Source: JAQUCI01 sp034932685
Lineage (GTDB): Bacteria; Bacillota_I; Bacilli_A; Erysipelotrichales; Erysipelotrichaceae
Assembly (NCBI GenBank): GCA_034932685.1
Contig: JAYFOM010000020.1
Coordinates: forward strand, 1-64,000
Direction of reading: 5' to 3'
DNA: 64,000 nucleotides
In this document: positions 34,258-44,345 of the stretch, in pieces
How the letters are laid out: the number at the start of each line of letters is the position of its first letter
Numbering within the stretch: the stretch's first letter is position 1
Program-made: the position numbers and the translations under genes
Notes under the pieces: model-generated
Databases searched by the model: none
The model's input: only the letters and a program-made list of their open reading frames with translations
What the model was told of the DNA's origin: nothing

Positions 34258-35391
34258 TTATGTAAAAATCATACTCAAGACTTGCGTTATCATAACTACC
34301 ATCGTAAGGGCAATTGGATATGTTGCTGCGTATGAAGCTGCTACACGCTCTGATTTAGCTACAACTATCAATGCACCTAATGCCGGCGTGCTTGTCATGC
34401 CACCAGTAATGGCACCTAAGTTATCGAAAAGAGGAAGTTTAAATAGTTTCTTACCACATGTAAATCCAAAAACCATTGGGATAATAGTGATTAAAGCACC
34501 AAAGAAAAATAACTTAATACCATATTGTTGTAAAATTGCTAAAAAACCAGCTCCGGCTTGTGTTCCTGCTCCAGCTAAAAATAGTATTAATCCAAGCTCT
34601 TTGACTGTGCTAAGTGTTGCTTTAGGGCACGCTAGTGATATATTACCAAAATGTTTAAAGTGTCCAAAAAGCAATCCTACCATAAGTGGTCCGCCTGAGG
34701 TACCAAGTGAAAAACTGAGATTTGAACCAAGAGGAATCTTGATGTTAGCGATAACCATACCAAATAAAATAGCTAAAGAAAAAGCGAAAAGTCCACTTTT
34801 TTCAATTGGTTTATACTTAGTATTTGTAGTATTTGTAAGATCATTTGAATCATCTTTTATATCATTATTAACATCATTTTTAGTTACTTTTGGTATAAGT
34901 TGAACAAACAATACAACACCTAAAACGCCAAATGGATAGGCAATACCATAACCGGTAGCAGCCAGATTGCCAAGTGTTTCGGTTGCGGCTGCTAGTCCTG
35001 GGGTACTGGTTAAAGCACCAGTAAACATTCCAATTGCTAAAGCAGGTGGTACCTTACCCCAAACTATGACAAAAAAGCAGATAATAGCTCCAACTAAAAC
35101 GATTGTTATACCTAAGAATATAAAGGATAGTGCTTTGCGTTTGAATAGTTTAACAAAATCAGGACCTGCTAGATAACCAACTGCAGTCACAAACAGAATT
35201 AATCCTAAATTACGAACAATAGCATCGATCGCAAAGCCATAATGACCAAAGAGTAAAGCTACTAAGAGAACTCCAGAGGAACCAAGTGATATGTTTTTAA
35301 GCTTAATGCTTCCTAATAAATATCCGATACTACAAATCAAGAACATAGTGATAAAAGGATTTTTAATTAGCTCTAGTAAATAGTTGATCAT
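34258..35391 (-). CDS. AspT/YidE-like membrane transporter without TrkA-C domains
   Basis: A 377-aa membrane protein of two homologous halves, about ten helices. Each half has the AspT-family pattern: GSSGVLLVALLFGHYG, LGLILFVTAVGYLAGPDF and TGALTSTPGLAAA in the first, GTSGGPLMVGLLFGHF, LGLILFLAGAGTQAG and TGGMTSTPALGA in the second. Family members exchange amino acids such as aspartate/alanine and are usually ~540-570 aa because a tandem TrkA-C domain lies between the halves; here only a short Asn/Asp/Thr-rich linker remains. Substrate unknown. GGGAG precedes ATG. Confidence 0.87.
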   Translation of the reverse strand: MINYLLELIKNPFITMFLICSIGYLLGSIKLKNISLGSSGVLLVALLFGHYGFAIDAIVRNLGLILFVTAVGYLAGPDFVKLFKRKALSFIFLGITIVLVGAIICFFVIVWGKVPPALAIGMFTGALTSTPGLAAATETLGNLAATGYGIAYPFGVLGVVLFVQLIPKVTKNDVNNDIKDDSNDLTNTTNTKYKPIEKSGLFAFSLAILFGMVIANIKIPLGSNLSFSLGTSGGPLMVGLLFGHFKHFGNISLACPKATLSTVKELGLILFLAGAGTQAGAGFLAILQQYGIKLFFFGALITIIPMVFGFTCGKKLFKLPLFDNLGAITGGMTSTPALGALIVVAKSERVAASYAATYPIALTMVVMITQVLSMIFT

Positions 35392-35573
35392 AATGGCTCC
35401 CTATTAAATAATTAATTACCTATTTATTATAATCTAATTATTCGCTTGCGCACATTTGTTTTATTATAAGATGATAACTAATATAATATTAGTTATAAGG
35501 CGTATTATAAAACAGTTCGCACTAAAATTTACATAAACATAACAAAATTTGACACCTTGATAAGATGAATGTT

Positions 35574-35582
35574 TGCTATAAT
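35574..35582 (+). promoter_or_regulatory. extended -10 promoter of the tandem HAD genes
   Basis: TGCTATAAT, a perfect TGnTATAAT, 40 nt before the ATG. TTGACA lies upstream but 22 nt away. Confidence 0.6.
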
Positions 35583-35622
35583 TAACTCTAATAGGCTAAA
35601 AATGATGAAAGAAGGGTAATGT

Positions 35623-36453
35623 ATGAAATTAAGCAATATTAAACTTGTTGTTTGCGATATTGATGGTACTTTAGTAACCAATGATCATGTATTAACTGAA
35701 CGTACAAAAGCTATAATTGAAAGACTTCATAGTCAAAACATCCTTTTTGGAATTGCTTCTGGCCGCTCGATTGAACAACATTTATCAAAACAAGCCAGTA
35801 TATGGGGACTAAGTTTTGATTTTGATATCATTATTGGTTTAAATGGTGCTGAGATGTGGGATGGTATCAATCAAAAACAACACGATTATTATAAACTTAA
35901 AAGAGAATGGTTAAAGGAAATCATCGAACTAATGGCTCCTTTAAACTTAAATCCTTACGTTTATGTTGATGGAATGTCGCTTTATTTAAAAAATGACCCG
36001 GCTGCTTCAGCTTCAGCTTTACAGTACCGTTCAAATTATCGTATTGTTGATGATGTTTCTGAATTGTATGAAAAGGAAACAGCGAAAATTCTATTTCGCA
36101 TGAGTGAAGAAAGAATGGCCGAGGTTGAACCTTATGTCAAGGCACATAGTTCTGAGCACTATAAAGCATTTAAAACTCAGAAAACAGTACTTGAATTCTC
36201 CGATCGTCGTGTATCAAAAGCAGTTCCACTACAAGATTTCTGCACTATTAACAATATTGATCTTAGTCAAGTTTTATCCTTTGGCGATATGACTAATGAT
36301 AATGAACTATTAGAAGCTAGTGGTATTGGTGTGTGTTTGATTAACGGAGGCGATGATACCAAAGCTATCGCTGATTATATAACTGAGAAATCAAATGAAG
36401 AAGATGGCTTTGCAGATTTTTTGGATAAGCACTTCTTTGATGCTTTGATTTAG
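35623..36453 (+). CDS. HAD phosphatase, Cof/subfamily IIB (first of tandem pair)
   Basis: A 276-aa phosphatase with motif I VVCDIDGTLVTND, motif II IASGRS, motif III Lys in RVSKAVPLQ and motif IV SFGDMTNDNELLE. It is a close paralogue of the next gene; shared blocks include LIIGLNGAEMWDGIN versus LLIGMNGAQMWDGIN and HYKAFKTQ versus YYKAFKTQ. GAAGGG precedes the ATG. Substrate not deducible. Confidence 0.9.
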   Translation: MKLSNIKLVVCDIDGTLVTNDHVLTERTKAIIERLHSQNILFGIASGRSIEQHLSKQASIWGLSFDFDIIIGLNGAEMWDGINQKQHDYYKLKREWLKEIIELMAPLNLNPYVYVDGMSLYLKNDPAASASALQYRSNYRIVDDVSELYEKETAKILFRMSEERMAEVEPYVKAHSSEHYKAFKTQKTVLEFSDRRVSKAVPLQDFCTINNIDLSQVLSFGDMTNDNELLEASGIGVCLINGGDDTKAIADYITEKSNEEDGFADFLDKHFFDALI

Positions 36454-36511
36454 TAATTCAAATAGAAGTTAAAGCTTGCTTGTTGATATATTTTGTAGAA
36501 AGAGGATAAAG

Positions 36512-37333
36512 ATGAATTTTAAGGATTTGAAGTTAGTTGTATGTGATATTGATGGAACATTAGTAACTAATCAAAGAGAATTAACAACAAAAACAAAGGA
36601 AGTAATAAATCGTTTATTAGGATTAGGGATATACTTTGGGATAGCATCAGGTAGATCAATTGATCAACAATTAGCCGATCAAGCTAAGAATTGGGGATTT
36701 GATCAAAATTTTGAATTACTTATCGGTATGAATGGCGCTCAAATGTGGGATGGCATTAATGATATTAGACATGATTACTACTTGTTGAAAAGAGAATGGA
36801 TTAAAGAGATCATTGAGTTGATGGAACCTTTTGACTTAAATCCTTTTATTTACGCTGATGGTAAAATGATGTGTAAGAAGCTTGACGATTTAACAATGAC
36901 ATCATCAAAGAACAATAAAACCAGTGTAATTGTTGCAGGTGATATCGCTGAATTATATGAGAAAGAAAACGCTAAGATAATGTTTAGAATAAGTGAAGAT
37001 AAGATTGACGATGTTTTATCTTATGTTAATAGTAATAAAAGCGAGTATTATAAAGCATTTAAAACGCAGACAACAATGTTAGAATTTACTGATAGTAGGG
37101 TTTCTAAAGCTGTTGCTCTACATGAGTTTTGCAAGGCAAATGATATTAAAGCTGATCAAGTTATGTCTTTTGGTGATATGACTAATGATAATGAATTGCT
37201 GGCGTACAGTGGTTTTGGTGTATGTTTAGCTAATGGGAGCGAAGATACTAAAGCTGTTGCTGACTATGTCACTACCAAGACTAATGATGAAGAAGGGTTT
37301 GCTGATTTTATCTTAAACCATGTTTTGTCATAG
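36512..37333 (+). CDS. HAD phosphatase, Cof/subfamily IIB (second of tandem pair)
   Basis: A 273-aa paralogue of the preceding gene, arising by tandem duplication. Motif I VVCDIDGTLVTNQ, motif II IASGRS, motif IV SFGDMTNDNELLA are intact, so both copies should be active. The frame runs back to 36476, but AGAGGA just before ATG 36512 fixes the start (MNFKDLKL). Cap-domain residues differ most in the VIVAGDIAEL region, suggesting diverged substrates. Confidence 0.9.
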   Translation: MNFKDLKLVVCDIDGTLVTNQRELTTKTKEVINRLLGLGIYFGIASGRSIDQQLADQAKNWGFDQNFELLIGMNGAQMWDGINDIRHDYYLLKREWIKEIIELMEPFDLNPFIYADGKMMCKKLDDLTMTSSKNNKTSVIVAGDIAELYEKENAKIMFRISEDKIDDVLSYVNSNKSEYYKAFKTQTTMLEFTDSRVSKAVALHEFCKANDIKADQVMSFGDMTNDNELLAYSGFGVCLANGSEDTKAVADYVTTKTNDEEGFADFILNHVLS

Positions 37334-37548
37334 CAACCTAATAATTAATGATTAAAATATAATGATATTAATGATATAGCAGCACACAGAAGTATTGACG
37401 TAATGAAATGGATAATTGATAATAAAGATGAGTTAATTATAAAAGTGAGATGATGTTTAACCTCATGCGAAGATCAAAATCATTTATAATCAAGTAATTG
37501 TCCATTTAAAACCGGAAACATTCGAAAGAGTAAGAAAGGAGTATGATA

Positions 37549-38343
37549 ATGAGAAAAATTATCATAAAATCAGACGATTATGGCTTCACTCCCGCTATCA
37601 CCGATGGAATCATTTATGGTTGTGAAAAGAAAGGGATAACTTGTACTGGTCTTTTTTCAAACATGCCAACCGCCCCCTATGCATTAGCGAAAATGGCAGC
37701 TTTTCCTGAGGTGTGTCTTGGTCAAGACATCAACATTGTTGCGGGCTATCCAGTTACAGATCCAAAACTAATCCCAAATCTAGTTCAACAAAACGGTAAG
37801 TTTCTCGATGCTCAAATGCATCGTGCGCTGGACAAACAAGCTGTTAACAATGATCATTTGGTTTATGAAGAATGCTTGTTAGAAGTTGAAAATCAAGTGC
37901 AACGCTTCATTACATTAGCTAAGAAAAAACCAGAGTATCTACAAGGTCATTCTTACGGTACACCAACTTTAAGAAAGGCACATAAAGTTATCGCCGATAA
38001 ATACGAAATACCTTATGGAGAAGATCTTGCTGAGCAGTTCAATATTGTTCGTGGTAAATCTTGGAATATCAAACCATTCGCTTTTGAAGATCAACTTAAT
38101 ACAAATGTTTTAGATTTTATCATTAGTGGAAAAACGGAGCTTGAGAAATTACCTGATGGTGGTGTTGGTATTATTGGTACTCATTGTGGTTATGTTGATC
38201 AAGAGATATTTGAGCATTCAACATATACAGTTATAAGAATAAAAGATTTATACGCTGTTACATCAGAAAAGTTTAGAGATTGGCTTAAAGCAAATGATAT
38301 GGTGTTGGTATCATATCGTGATTTACTAGCGGAGGGAAAATAA
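37549..38343 (+). CDS. ChbG/YdjC-family carbohydrate deacetylase
   Basis: A 264-aa deacetylase. It begins KIIIKSDDYGFTPAITDGI, where the Asp pair binds metal, with LGQDINIVAG replacing the usual LGLHLxLT, HSYGTPTLRKAH carrying the catalytic His region, and IIGTHCGYVD as the last metal ligand. Family members remove acetyl groups from chitooligosaccharides. Coupled by TAATG to a NagA-like deacetylase, so amino-sugar use is the likely role. AAAGGAG favours ATG 37549 over ATG 37543. Confidence 0.88.
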   Translation: MRKIIIKSDDYGFTPAITDGIIYGCEKKGITCTGLFSNMPTAPYALAKMAAFPEVCLGQDINIVAGYPVTDPKLIPNLVQQNGKFLDAQMHRALDKQAVNNDHLVYEECLLEVENQVQRFITLAKKKPEYLQGHSYGTPTLRKAHKVIADKYEIPYGEDLAEQFNIVRGKSWNIKPFAFEDQLNTNVLDFIISGKTELEKLPDGGVGIIGTHCGYVDQEIFEHSTYTVIRIKDLYAVTSEKFRDWLKANDMVLVSYRDLLAEGK

Positions 38344-39536
38344 TGATAATACGTTCAAATCGCATCTATACCAGTAAGGGATGTCAAGCTGGGTATTTAG
38401 TAATTGAAAATGGCAAGATAAAAGAGATATTACCACTTGAAGCTAACATAACACCAGACGAAGATTTTAAAGATTTAAGAGTAATTCCTGGTATCTTTGA
38501 TACCCATAACCATGGTGCGTGTGGTTTTCGTTTTGATGAGAGTAATGAAGAGCAAATAAGAATAGCTTTAAAAGGACAAGCAGCGTATGGTGTAACTGGA
38601 ATATTACCAACAATTGTCAACTTAGAGCCGTATCCAATACTAGCAAAATTAAGTAGAGAGTTTGTGGATGGAGCACAAGTTTTAGGTATCCATTCTGAAG
38701 GACCTTGGGGCTCACGTGTGGGTGAAAAAGGTATAAACTTAGGTTATCCACCAGTTGATCTTGAAATGGCAAAAGAAATGGTTAGATTAGCTGAGGGCAA
38801 ATTGAAACTTGTTGATATTGCTCCTGAAGTTGAAAATGCGCTTGAAGCTATTGATTACTTTATATCTGAAGGAGTTACTGTTGCAGCGTTTCATACCAAT
38901 GCTAACTATCAAGAAACGAAAACAGGATTTGATCGTGGTATAACTGTTGCTACCCACTTAATGAATGTTATGACAGGACTTCATCATCGTGATGTTGGTA
39001 CAGCTGGTGCTTCAATCCTTGATGATCGGGTTTATTGCGAATTGATCTGTGATGGCTTACATGTGTGTTTACCCATGGTAGAACTTGTATTAAAAATGAA
39101 AGACCATGATAAGATTATGATCATATCAGATAATGGTGCTTATTTAGGCGCTCCGGTAGGTCGTTATCGCGGATTAAGTAAGAATGCTAATAATGATCGT
39201 AAAGTAATTCATGTAACCGAAGATGGTTTTGTGTTAAGTGAAACTGGAAGATTATCGGGAAGTAGTAAACCAGTGTTGTATGGTATTAGTAATCTAGTTG
39301 AAGTTTTAAAGATGCCACTTGAAGATGTCATTAAAATGACTAGTTTAAATCCAAGCTTGAAATATGGATTTGATAATAAGGGTAGCATTGAAGTTAATAA
39401 GGATGCTGATTTTGTTGTTATTACTAATGACTATAAAGTTAAAAAGACTTATAGTCTAGGTAAAGTGATATTTGATGCAGAAAAAGAGGCTATCCCGTTT
39501 AATGAAAACTTCATTAAAGAGTTAAAGATAGATTGA
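38343..39536 (+). CDS. nagA: N-acetylglucosamine-6-phosphate deacetylase family protein
   Basis: A 397-aa amidohydrolase. FDTHNHGACGF carries the first metal site, HSEGPWGSRVGEKG the Glu metal ligand, VAAFHTNANY and HLMNVMTGLHHRD the histidines, and MIISDNGAYLGAP the catalytic Asp. Overall it follows NagA, although several motifs differ (HSEGPW for HLEGPF), so a related N-acetyl-sugar phosphate is possible. A second paralogue lies at 47008. Strong terminator follows. Confidence 0.88.
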   Translation: MIIRSNRIYTSKGCQAGYLVIENGKIKEILPLEANITPDEDFKDLRVIPGIFDTHNHGACGFRFDESNEEQIRIALKGQAAYGVTGILPTIVNLEPYPILAKLSREFVDGAQVLGIHSEGPWGSRVGEKGINLGYPPVDLEMAKEMVRLAEGKLKLVDIAPEVENALEAIDYFISEGVTVAAFHTNANYQETKTGFDRGITVATHLMNVMTGLHHRDVGTAGASILDDRVYCELICDGLHVCLPMVELVLKMKDHDKIMIISDNGAYLGAPVGRYRGLSKNANNDRKVIHVTEDGFVLSETGRLSGSSKPVLYGISNLVEVLKMPLEDVIKMTSLNPSLKYGFDNKGSIEVNKDADFVVITNDYKVKKTYSLGKVIFDAEKEAIPFNENFIKELKID

Positions 39537-39542
39537 TTGTTG

Positions 39543-39575
39543 AAGCGGCTAGTTTATAAGCTAGCCGCTTTTTAT
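39543..39575 (+). terminator. terminator of the deacetylase operon
   Basis: AAGCGGCTAG-TTTATAAG-CTAGCCGCTT followed by TTT. Confidence 0.92.
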
Positions 39576-39681
39576 ATGATTTACATCTAAAACGTATATG
39601 TAATTAAGAAACAAAACTGTTTTTTGTTTAAAAGCACCATTTTAGTTATTACTATTTTTTGAAAGGTGTTAAAATACAGTT

Positions 39682-41403
39682 ATGAATACTATTAAGACTT
39701 TTTTACGCCCATTTTACAAAATCATGATGTTAGGTCTTTTTGTTAAAGGCGTTGGTTCGATTGTGGAGTTATTTATACCTTATATTTTAGCTTTGATCAT
39801 TGATGATATTGTACCGACAAATAATACTAACTTAATTCTTATCTGGGGCTTGATCATGATTGGTTGTGCTGTTTTTGCATGGTTGGCTAATATTTATGCT
39901 AATCGTAAAGCAGCTATGGTTGCACGAAATACAACAAAAAATCTTCGTCATGCTTTGTTTGATAAAACAATCTATTTATCATGTAAACAAACTGATGATT
40001 TTACAATACCTTCTCTTGAATCAAGATTAACCAGCGATACTTATCATGTTCATCGTATGTTGGGAATGATTCAACGCATGGGAGTAAGAGCACCAATATT
40101 GCTTGTTGGTGGTATTACAATGACGATGATAATGGAACCAATTTTAGCGCTAGTTTTAATTGCTATCTTACCTTTTATAACTTTTATCATTTATATAAGA
40201 GCTGCAAAGGGTGTGCCTTTGTTTGGAAAAGTACAAAAAGCCGCTGATAAGATGATAACGGTAGTAAGAGAAAATGCGCAAGGAATCAGAGTGATAAAAG
40301 CACTGAGCAAAACGGATCACGAGCAAAGACGTTATCAAAATGTAAATGAAAAACTAAAGAAAACAGAGAAAAAAGCCAATATTAGAATGGCTTTGATCAA
40401 TCCTAGTATGAATCTTTTTTTAAATATTGGACTAACGTTGGTCATTGTTGTTGGAGCATATCGGGTAAATTTGGGATCATCTGAAACAGGAAAAATAATC
40501 GCCTTTATGTCATATTTTACGATCATTTCTAATGCGATGATGTCAATCAGTCGAATATTTGTCATGTACTCAAGAGGGATGGCAAGTGCTAACCGCATAG
40601 GAATAATTCTTGATCATCCGCTTGATCCTGTTTTAGTAAGCGAAGATTATCCAGAAGGTGATACGGTTTACGCTATAGAATTTAAGAATGTAACATTCTC
40701 GTACCTTAAGGTAAAGCCTAACTTAAAGAATATTTCTTTTAAACTTAGAAAAGGTGAAACACTGGGAATCATCGGAGCAACAGGGGCGGGTAAAACGACT
40801 ATAATGCAATTGTTGTTACGTTTTTATGATATTGATGAAGGTGCAATATATATAAATGGTAAAGATATACGTAGTTATAAACCAAGCGAGCTTAGAAAGC
40901 AATTTGGTATTGTCATGCAAAACGACTTTATCTTTAGTGATAGTATCAAAGAAAACATCGCTTTTGGGCGTGAGATTAAAGAGGAAGATATTGATAGTGC
41001 TGTTGAAAACGCGCAAGCTATGGAGTTTATCAGAACTCTTGAAGAGCGATATGAATACTCATTAACTAGTAAAGGTACTAACTTATCTGGTGGTCAAAAA
41101 CAACGGATATTACTTTCACGTGCCTTTGTGACACATCCTGCTTTTTTTCTTTTGGATGACTCAAGTAGTGCGCTTGATTATAAAACTGATGCTGAACTAC
41201 GTAAAACGATCAGTGAACATTATCATGATGCAACAATGATAATCATTGCTCAACGGATATCAAGTATAAAAAATGCAGATCAAATTGTTGTTTTAAATAA
41301 TGGCGAAATTAATGCTTTTGGTACACATCAACAGCTCATGAATACAAGCACTTTATATGCCTCTATCAGTGATTCACAGATGGGAGGTGCTCTACTTGAC
41401 TAA
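39682..41403 (+). CDS. heterodimeric ABC exporter subunit with degenerate catalytic site
   Basis: A 573-aa half-transporter: six membrane helices (residues ~10-310) then an ATPase domain. Walker A GATGAGKTT and signature LSGGQKQR are canonical, but Walker B ends FLLDDSSSALD (Asp for the catalytic Glu) and the H-loop reads IIAQRISS (Gln for His). This is the pattern of the non-hydrolysing subunit in TM287/288- or LmrCD-like exporters. It pairs with the next gene, which supplies the opposite residues. Likely drug or peptide efflux; substrate unknown. Confidence 0.92.
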   Translation: MNTIKTFLRPFYKIMMLGLFVKGVGSIVELFIPYILALIIDDIVPTNNTNLILIWGLIMIGCAVFAWLANIYANRKAAMVARNTTKNLRHALFDKTIYLSCKQTDDFTIPSLESRLTSDTYHVHRMLGMIQRMGVRAPILLVGGITMTMIMEPILALVLIAILPFITFIIYIRAAKGVPLFGKVQKAADKMITVVRENAQGIRVIKALSKTDHEQRRYQNVNEKLKKTEKKANIRMALINPSMNLFLNIGLTLVIVVGAYRVNLGSSETGKIIAFMSYFTIISNAMMSISRIFVMYSRGMASANRIGIILDHPLDPVLVSEDYPEGDTVYAIEFKNVTFSYLKVKPNLKNISFKLRKGETLGIIGATGAGKTTIMQLLLRFYDIDEGAIYINGKDIRSYKPSELRKQFGIVMQNDFIFSDSIKENIAFGREIKEEDIDSAVENAQAMEFIRTLEERYEYSLTSKGTNLSGGQKQRILLSRAFVTHPAFFLLDDSSSALDYKTDAELRKTISEHYHDATMIIIAQRISSIKNADQIVVLNNGEINAFGTHQQLMNTSTLYASISDSQMGGALLD

Positions 41404-43135
41404 AAGTAAAACGATAGTTAGATTACTTAAATATTTGTTTATGAAGAAGACACTAATGATTTTCGCTTTTATTTTGACTATCTTAAGTAACATCTTTGCG
41501 TTGGTTGGACCAGCATTGTCAGGCAAAGCAATCGATGCAATTGGATATAAGAGCTTACAAGTAGATTTTAGTCTGGTACTTTATTACTGTGGTTTAATGT
41601 TAGTCTTTTATTTTCTAAGTTCTGTTCTTGCTTATATCATTAGAATTATATTGATCAATGTTACAACAGAAATTAGTTATCAAATGCGTGAGCAAGTATT
41701 TAATCATTTATTAACATTACCGATAAGTTATTTTGATAAAAATAGTACGGGCGATATTATATCAAAAATATCTTATGATATCGATACGATCAATACATCC
41801 TTATCAAGTGATTTCATAACCTTATTAACAGGTTTTATAACTATGATAGGATCATTGATCATGATGTTAAGAATATCACCGGTATTATGTCTTATCTTTT
41901 TATTAACGGTACCATTAATTATCTTCTTTACCAGATATCGAACTAAAAAAGTAAGACCTTTGTTTAGAGTAAGATCAAGAAAACTTGGGGAATTAAATGG
42001 TTTTGTTGAAGAAATGCTTTCTGGGCATAAAACCATAAAAGCTTATGGGCAAGAAGAAACTATCATCAAACGTTTTGATGATAAAAATGTAGAAGCAGTA
42101 AACGCCTATTATAAAGCAGACTATGAGGGGAGCATAGTTGGTCCATCTGTTCAGTTTTTAAACAACTTAACGGTTGCTTTTATCAGTATCTTTGGTTCGT
42201 TACTATATTTAGCGCAAACAATAACAATTGGTAATATTTCTTCATTTGTTTTATACTCACGCAAGTTATCTGGTCCAATAAGTGAAATAGCTAATATTAT
42301 GGCTGACCTACAATCAGCTTTATCAGCAGCCGAAAGAATCTTTAAGTTATTAGATGAACCATCTGAAAAAGCAGATCGTGTAAATGCTTATAAACTGGAA
42401 GATATAGCGGGTGATGTTGAACTAAAAGATGTCGTCTTTAGCTATGTTGATGATAAAATAATACTTCATGATCTTTCCTTTAAAGCACAAAAGGGAAAGA
42501 CAATCGCAATTGTTGGTCCAACAGGAGCGGGTAAAACTACCATCATAAACTTATTAATGCGTTTTTATGATATCAATAGTGGTGCAATATATATTGATGG
42601 TCATAACATCATTGATTGTACACGCGAATCACTACGTAAACAGTTTGCGATGGTACTTCAAGATACATGGTTATTTAGTGGTTCAATATATGAAAACGTT
42701 GCTTATGGTACAGACGATGCTACTCTTGATGAAGTGATTGCAGTATGTAAAGTAGCTCAAATTCATGAATTTATTGAATCGTTGCAAGATGGCTATAATA
42801 CCGTTTTAACTGATGATGGTGTTAATATTTCAAAAGGACAAAAACAACTTTTAACAATCGCAAGAGCAATGTTATCAAAAGGAAAGATGTTGATACTTGA
42901 TGAAGCAACAAGTAATGTTGATTCACAAACAGAAATACAGATTCAAGAAGCGATGCTAAAACTAAGTGAAGGGAGAACTTCTTTTGTGATAGCACATCGA
43001 TTATCAACAATTAAAAAAGCTGATTTGATCATAGTATTAAAACAAGGTAAAGTGATTGAGAAAGGTACTCATGAATTCTTACTTGAACAAAAGGGCTTTT
43101 ATGCCCAAATGTTTAATGCCCAATTTGAAATGTAA
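41396..43135 (+). CDS. heterodimeric ABC exporter subunit with catalytic residues
   Basis: A 579-aa half-transporter, partner of the gene it overlaps by 8 nt. Six helices (YQMREQVFNHLLTLPISYFD typical) are followed by Walker A GPTGAGKTT, Walker B LILDEATSNVD with the catalytic Glu, and H-loop IAHRLST; the signature is degenerate, ISKGQKQ. The composite transporter therefore has one complete ATP site. GGGAGGTG before TTG 41396 supports that start (LTKSKTIV); the open frame from 41357 lies inside the first gene. Confidence 0.92.
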   Translation: MTKSKTIVRLLKYLFMKKTLMIFAFILTILSNIFALVGPALSGKAIDAIGYKSLQVDFSLVLYYCGLMLVFYFLSSVLAYIIRIILINVTTEISYQMREQVFNHLLTLPISYFDKNSTGDIISKISYDIDTINTSLSSDFITLLTGFITMIGSLIMMLRISPVLCLIFLLTVPLIIFFTRYRTKKVRPLFRVRSRKLGELNGFVEEMLSGHKTIKAYGQEETIIKRFDDKNVEAVNAYYKADYEGSIVGPSVQFLNNLTVAFISIFGSLLYLAQTITIGNISSFVLYSRKLSGPISEIANIMADLQSALSAAERIFKLLDEPSEKADRVNAYKLEDIAGDVELKDVVFSYVDDKIILHDLSFKAQKGKTIAIVGPTGAGKTTIINLLMRFYDINSGAIYIDGHNIIDCTRESLRKQFAMVLQDTWLFSGSIYENVAYGTDDATLDEVIAVCKVAQIHEFIESLQDGYNTVLTDDGVNISKGQKQLLTIARAMLSKGKMLILDEATSNVDSQTEIQIQEAMLKLSEGRTSFVIAHRLSTIKKADLIIVLKQGKVIEKGTHEFLLEQKGFYAQMFNAQFEM

Positions 43136-43158
43136 GCACGATCATTGATCGTGCTTAC
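43132..43158. terminator. bidirectional terminator
   Basis: GTAAGCACGATC-ATT-GATCGTGCTTAC, perfect 12-bp arms, containing the stop codons of both convergent genes. Confidence 0.85.
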
Positions 43159-44096
43159 TTAATATTTGTATCTATTTTAAATGATGTGCTTTCTTCATCC
43201 CAAGTGTCGTACATCGCACGTATTCCATCCTTAAAGTTATAACGGGGATACCAACTTAGCATTGTCTTAGCTTTTGTGTTATCTAATATGTTAGCATTAA
43301 CTTCAACGCCTGATGTGGCTTTGTATTCGATATGGGGATAAACATGTGTTATTTCTGAAAGGATATCAACTATCTCAGTTAGATTATGGCCTTCGTTGCT
43401 ACCAATATTGAAAACATCACTTGCGCCATGATACTCAATGGCTTTGATAAAAGCATCAACAACATCATCAATATATAAGTAATCGCGAATAGCTTGACCA
43501 TCTCCCCATATTTCAATATGTTTCTCACAAAGAAAACTGGCTAGATAAGTTGCGATTACCCCTTGTCCTCGAAATGGTAGTTGACCAGGTCCGAATGGGT
43601 TAGCAATTCTTAAACTAATCCCAGTTATTTTGGCGTTATTACACATTAAATCTAAGTACTTTTCAGTAGTTAGTTTTGCAATACCATAAGCGCTGTTTGG
43701 ATTTGTAGGGTGCTTTTCATCAAGTGGTAAATGCTGGTAAGGACCATAGACGGTACCACCAGATGAAGCAAAGATGATCTTCTTGATTTTGGCTTGTATA
43801 CTTTTATCAAACAGCTTTATAGCTAACATGACATTATTTTTAGCGTCATTGTATATATCTTGATTGGAGTGAATGGGCATACTATTAGCTAGAAGATATA
43901 TTAAACAATCACCTTCTTCAATATAGTTTTCTAATGCAAAATCTTCATTGATAGCATCAGTCACTTTTAATAGAAGTGGATGATCAATGTTGATTTTGTA
44001 TTTATCAATTGCGACAACTTGGTAGTTTTGCTTAAGTAGTTTAAGTACTAAGTTCTTCCCAATAAAACCACCAGCTCCCAAAACAATTATTTTCAT
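43155..44096 (-). CDS. NAD-dependent sugar epimerase/dehydratase (extended SDR)
   Basis: A 313-aa nucleotide-sugar enzyme of the GalE/WbpP group. Rossmann motif LGAGGFIGKN at residues 5-14, catalytic Ser-Ser in FASSGGTVYG and Tyr-xxx-Lys in NSAYGIAKLTTEKY, IANPFGPGQ and the GDGQAIRDYLYIDDVVDAF block. Probable product: an epimerised UDP-hexose for surface glycans. AGAGGG sets the start at 44096; the open frame begins 22 codons earlier without a ribosome site. Confidence 0.9.
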   Translation of the reverse strand: MKIIVLGAGGFIGKNLVLKLLKQNYQVVAIDKYKINIDHPLLLKVTDAINEDFALENYIEEGDCLIYLLANSMPIHSNQDIYNDAKNNVMLAIKLFDKSIQAKIKKIIFASSGGTVYGPYQHLPLDEKHPTNPNSAYGIAKLTTEKYLDLMCNNAKITGISLRIANPFGPGQLPFRGQGVIATYLASFLCEKHIEIWGDGQAIRDYLYIDDVVDAFIKAIEYHGASDVFNIGSNEGHNLTEIVDILSEITHVYPHIEYKATSGVEVNANILDNTKAKTMLSWYPRYNFKDGIRAMYDTWDEESTSFKIDTNIK

Positions 44097-44345
44097 TTCG
44101 CCCTCTTTATCGTATTTATTAATTGAATCTAAACTACAATTAAAGTTTAGCATATATGCCACTATAAATGAAAGTAGATATCCAAATTACCCTTAATCTT
44201 AACGAGGCACTAACTAAGCTGAGCTAAATAATGAACAAATAGCGATAAAATTATTATCTTTTTTAATTACCTAAATGGCTTGTTAAGCAAGAAAGTTAGT
44301 GTTATTTTATTAATTGAAAGTTTACATATTTGTTTAGGAGGAAAT

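Noticed and set aside
39611..39640. AAACAAAA / TTTTGTTT inverted repeat before the ABC exporter genes
   Set aside because: A/T-only arms in AT-rich DNA; likely chance, and a strong terminator already exists at 39543.
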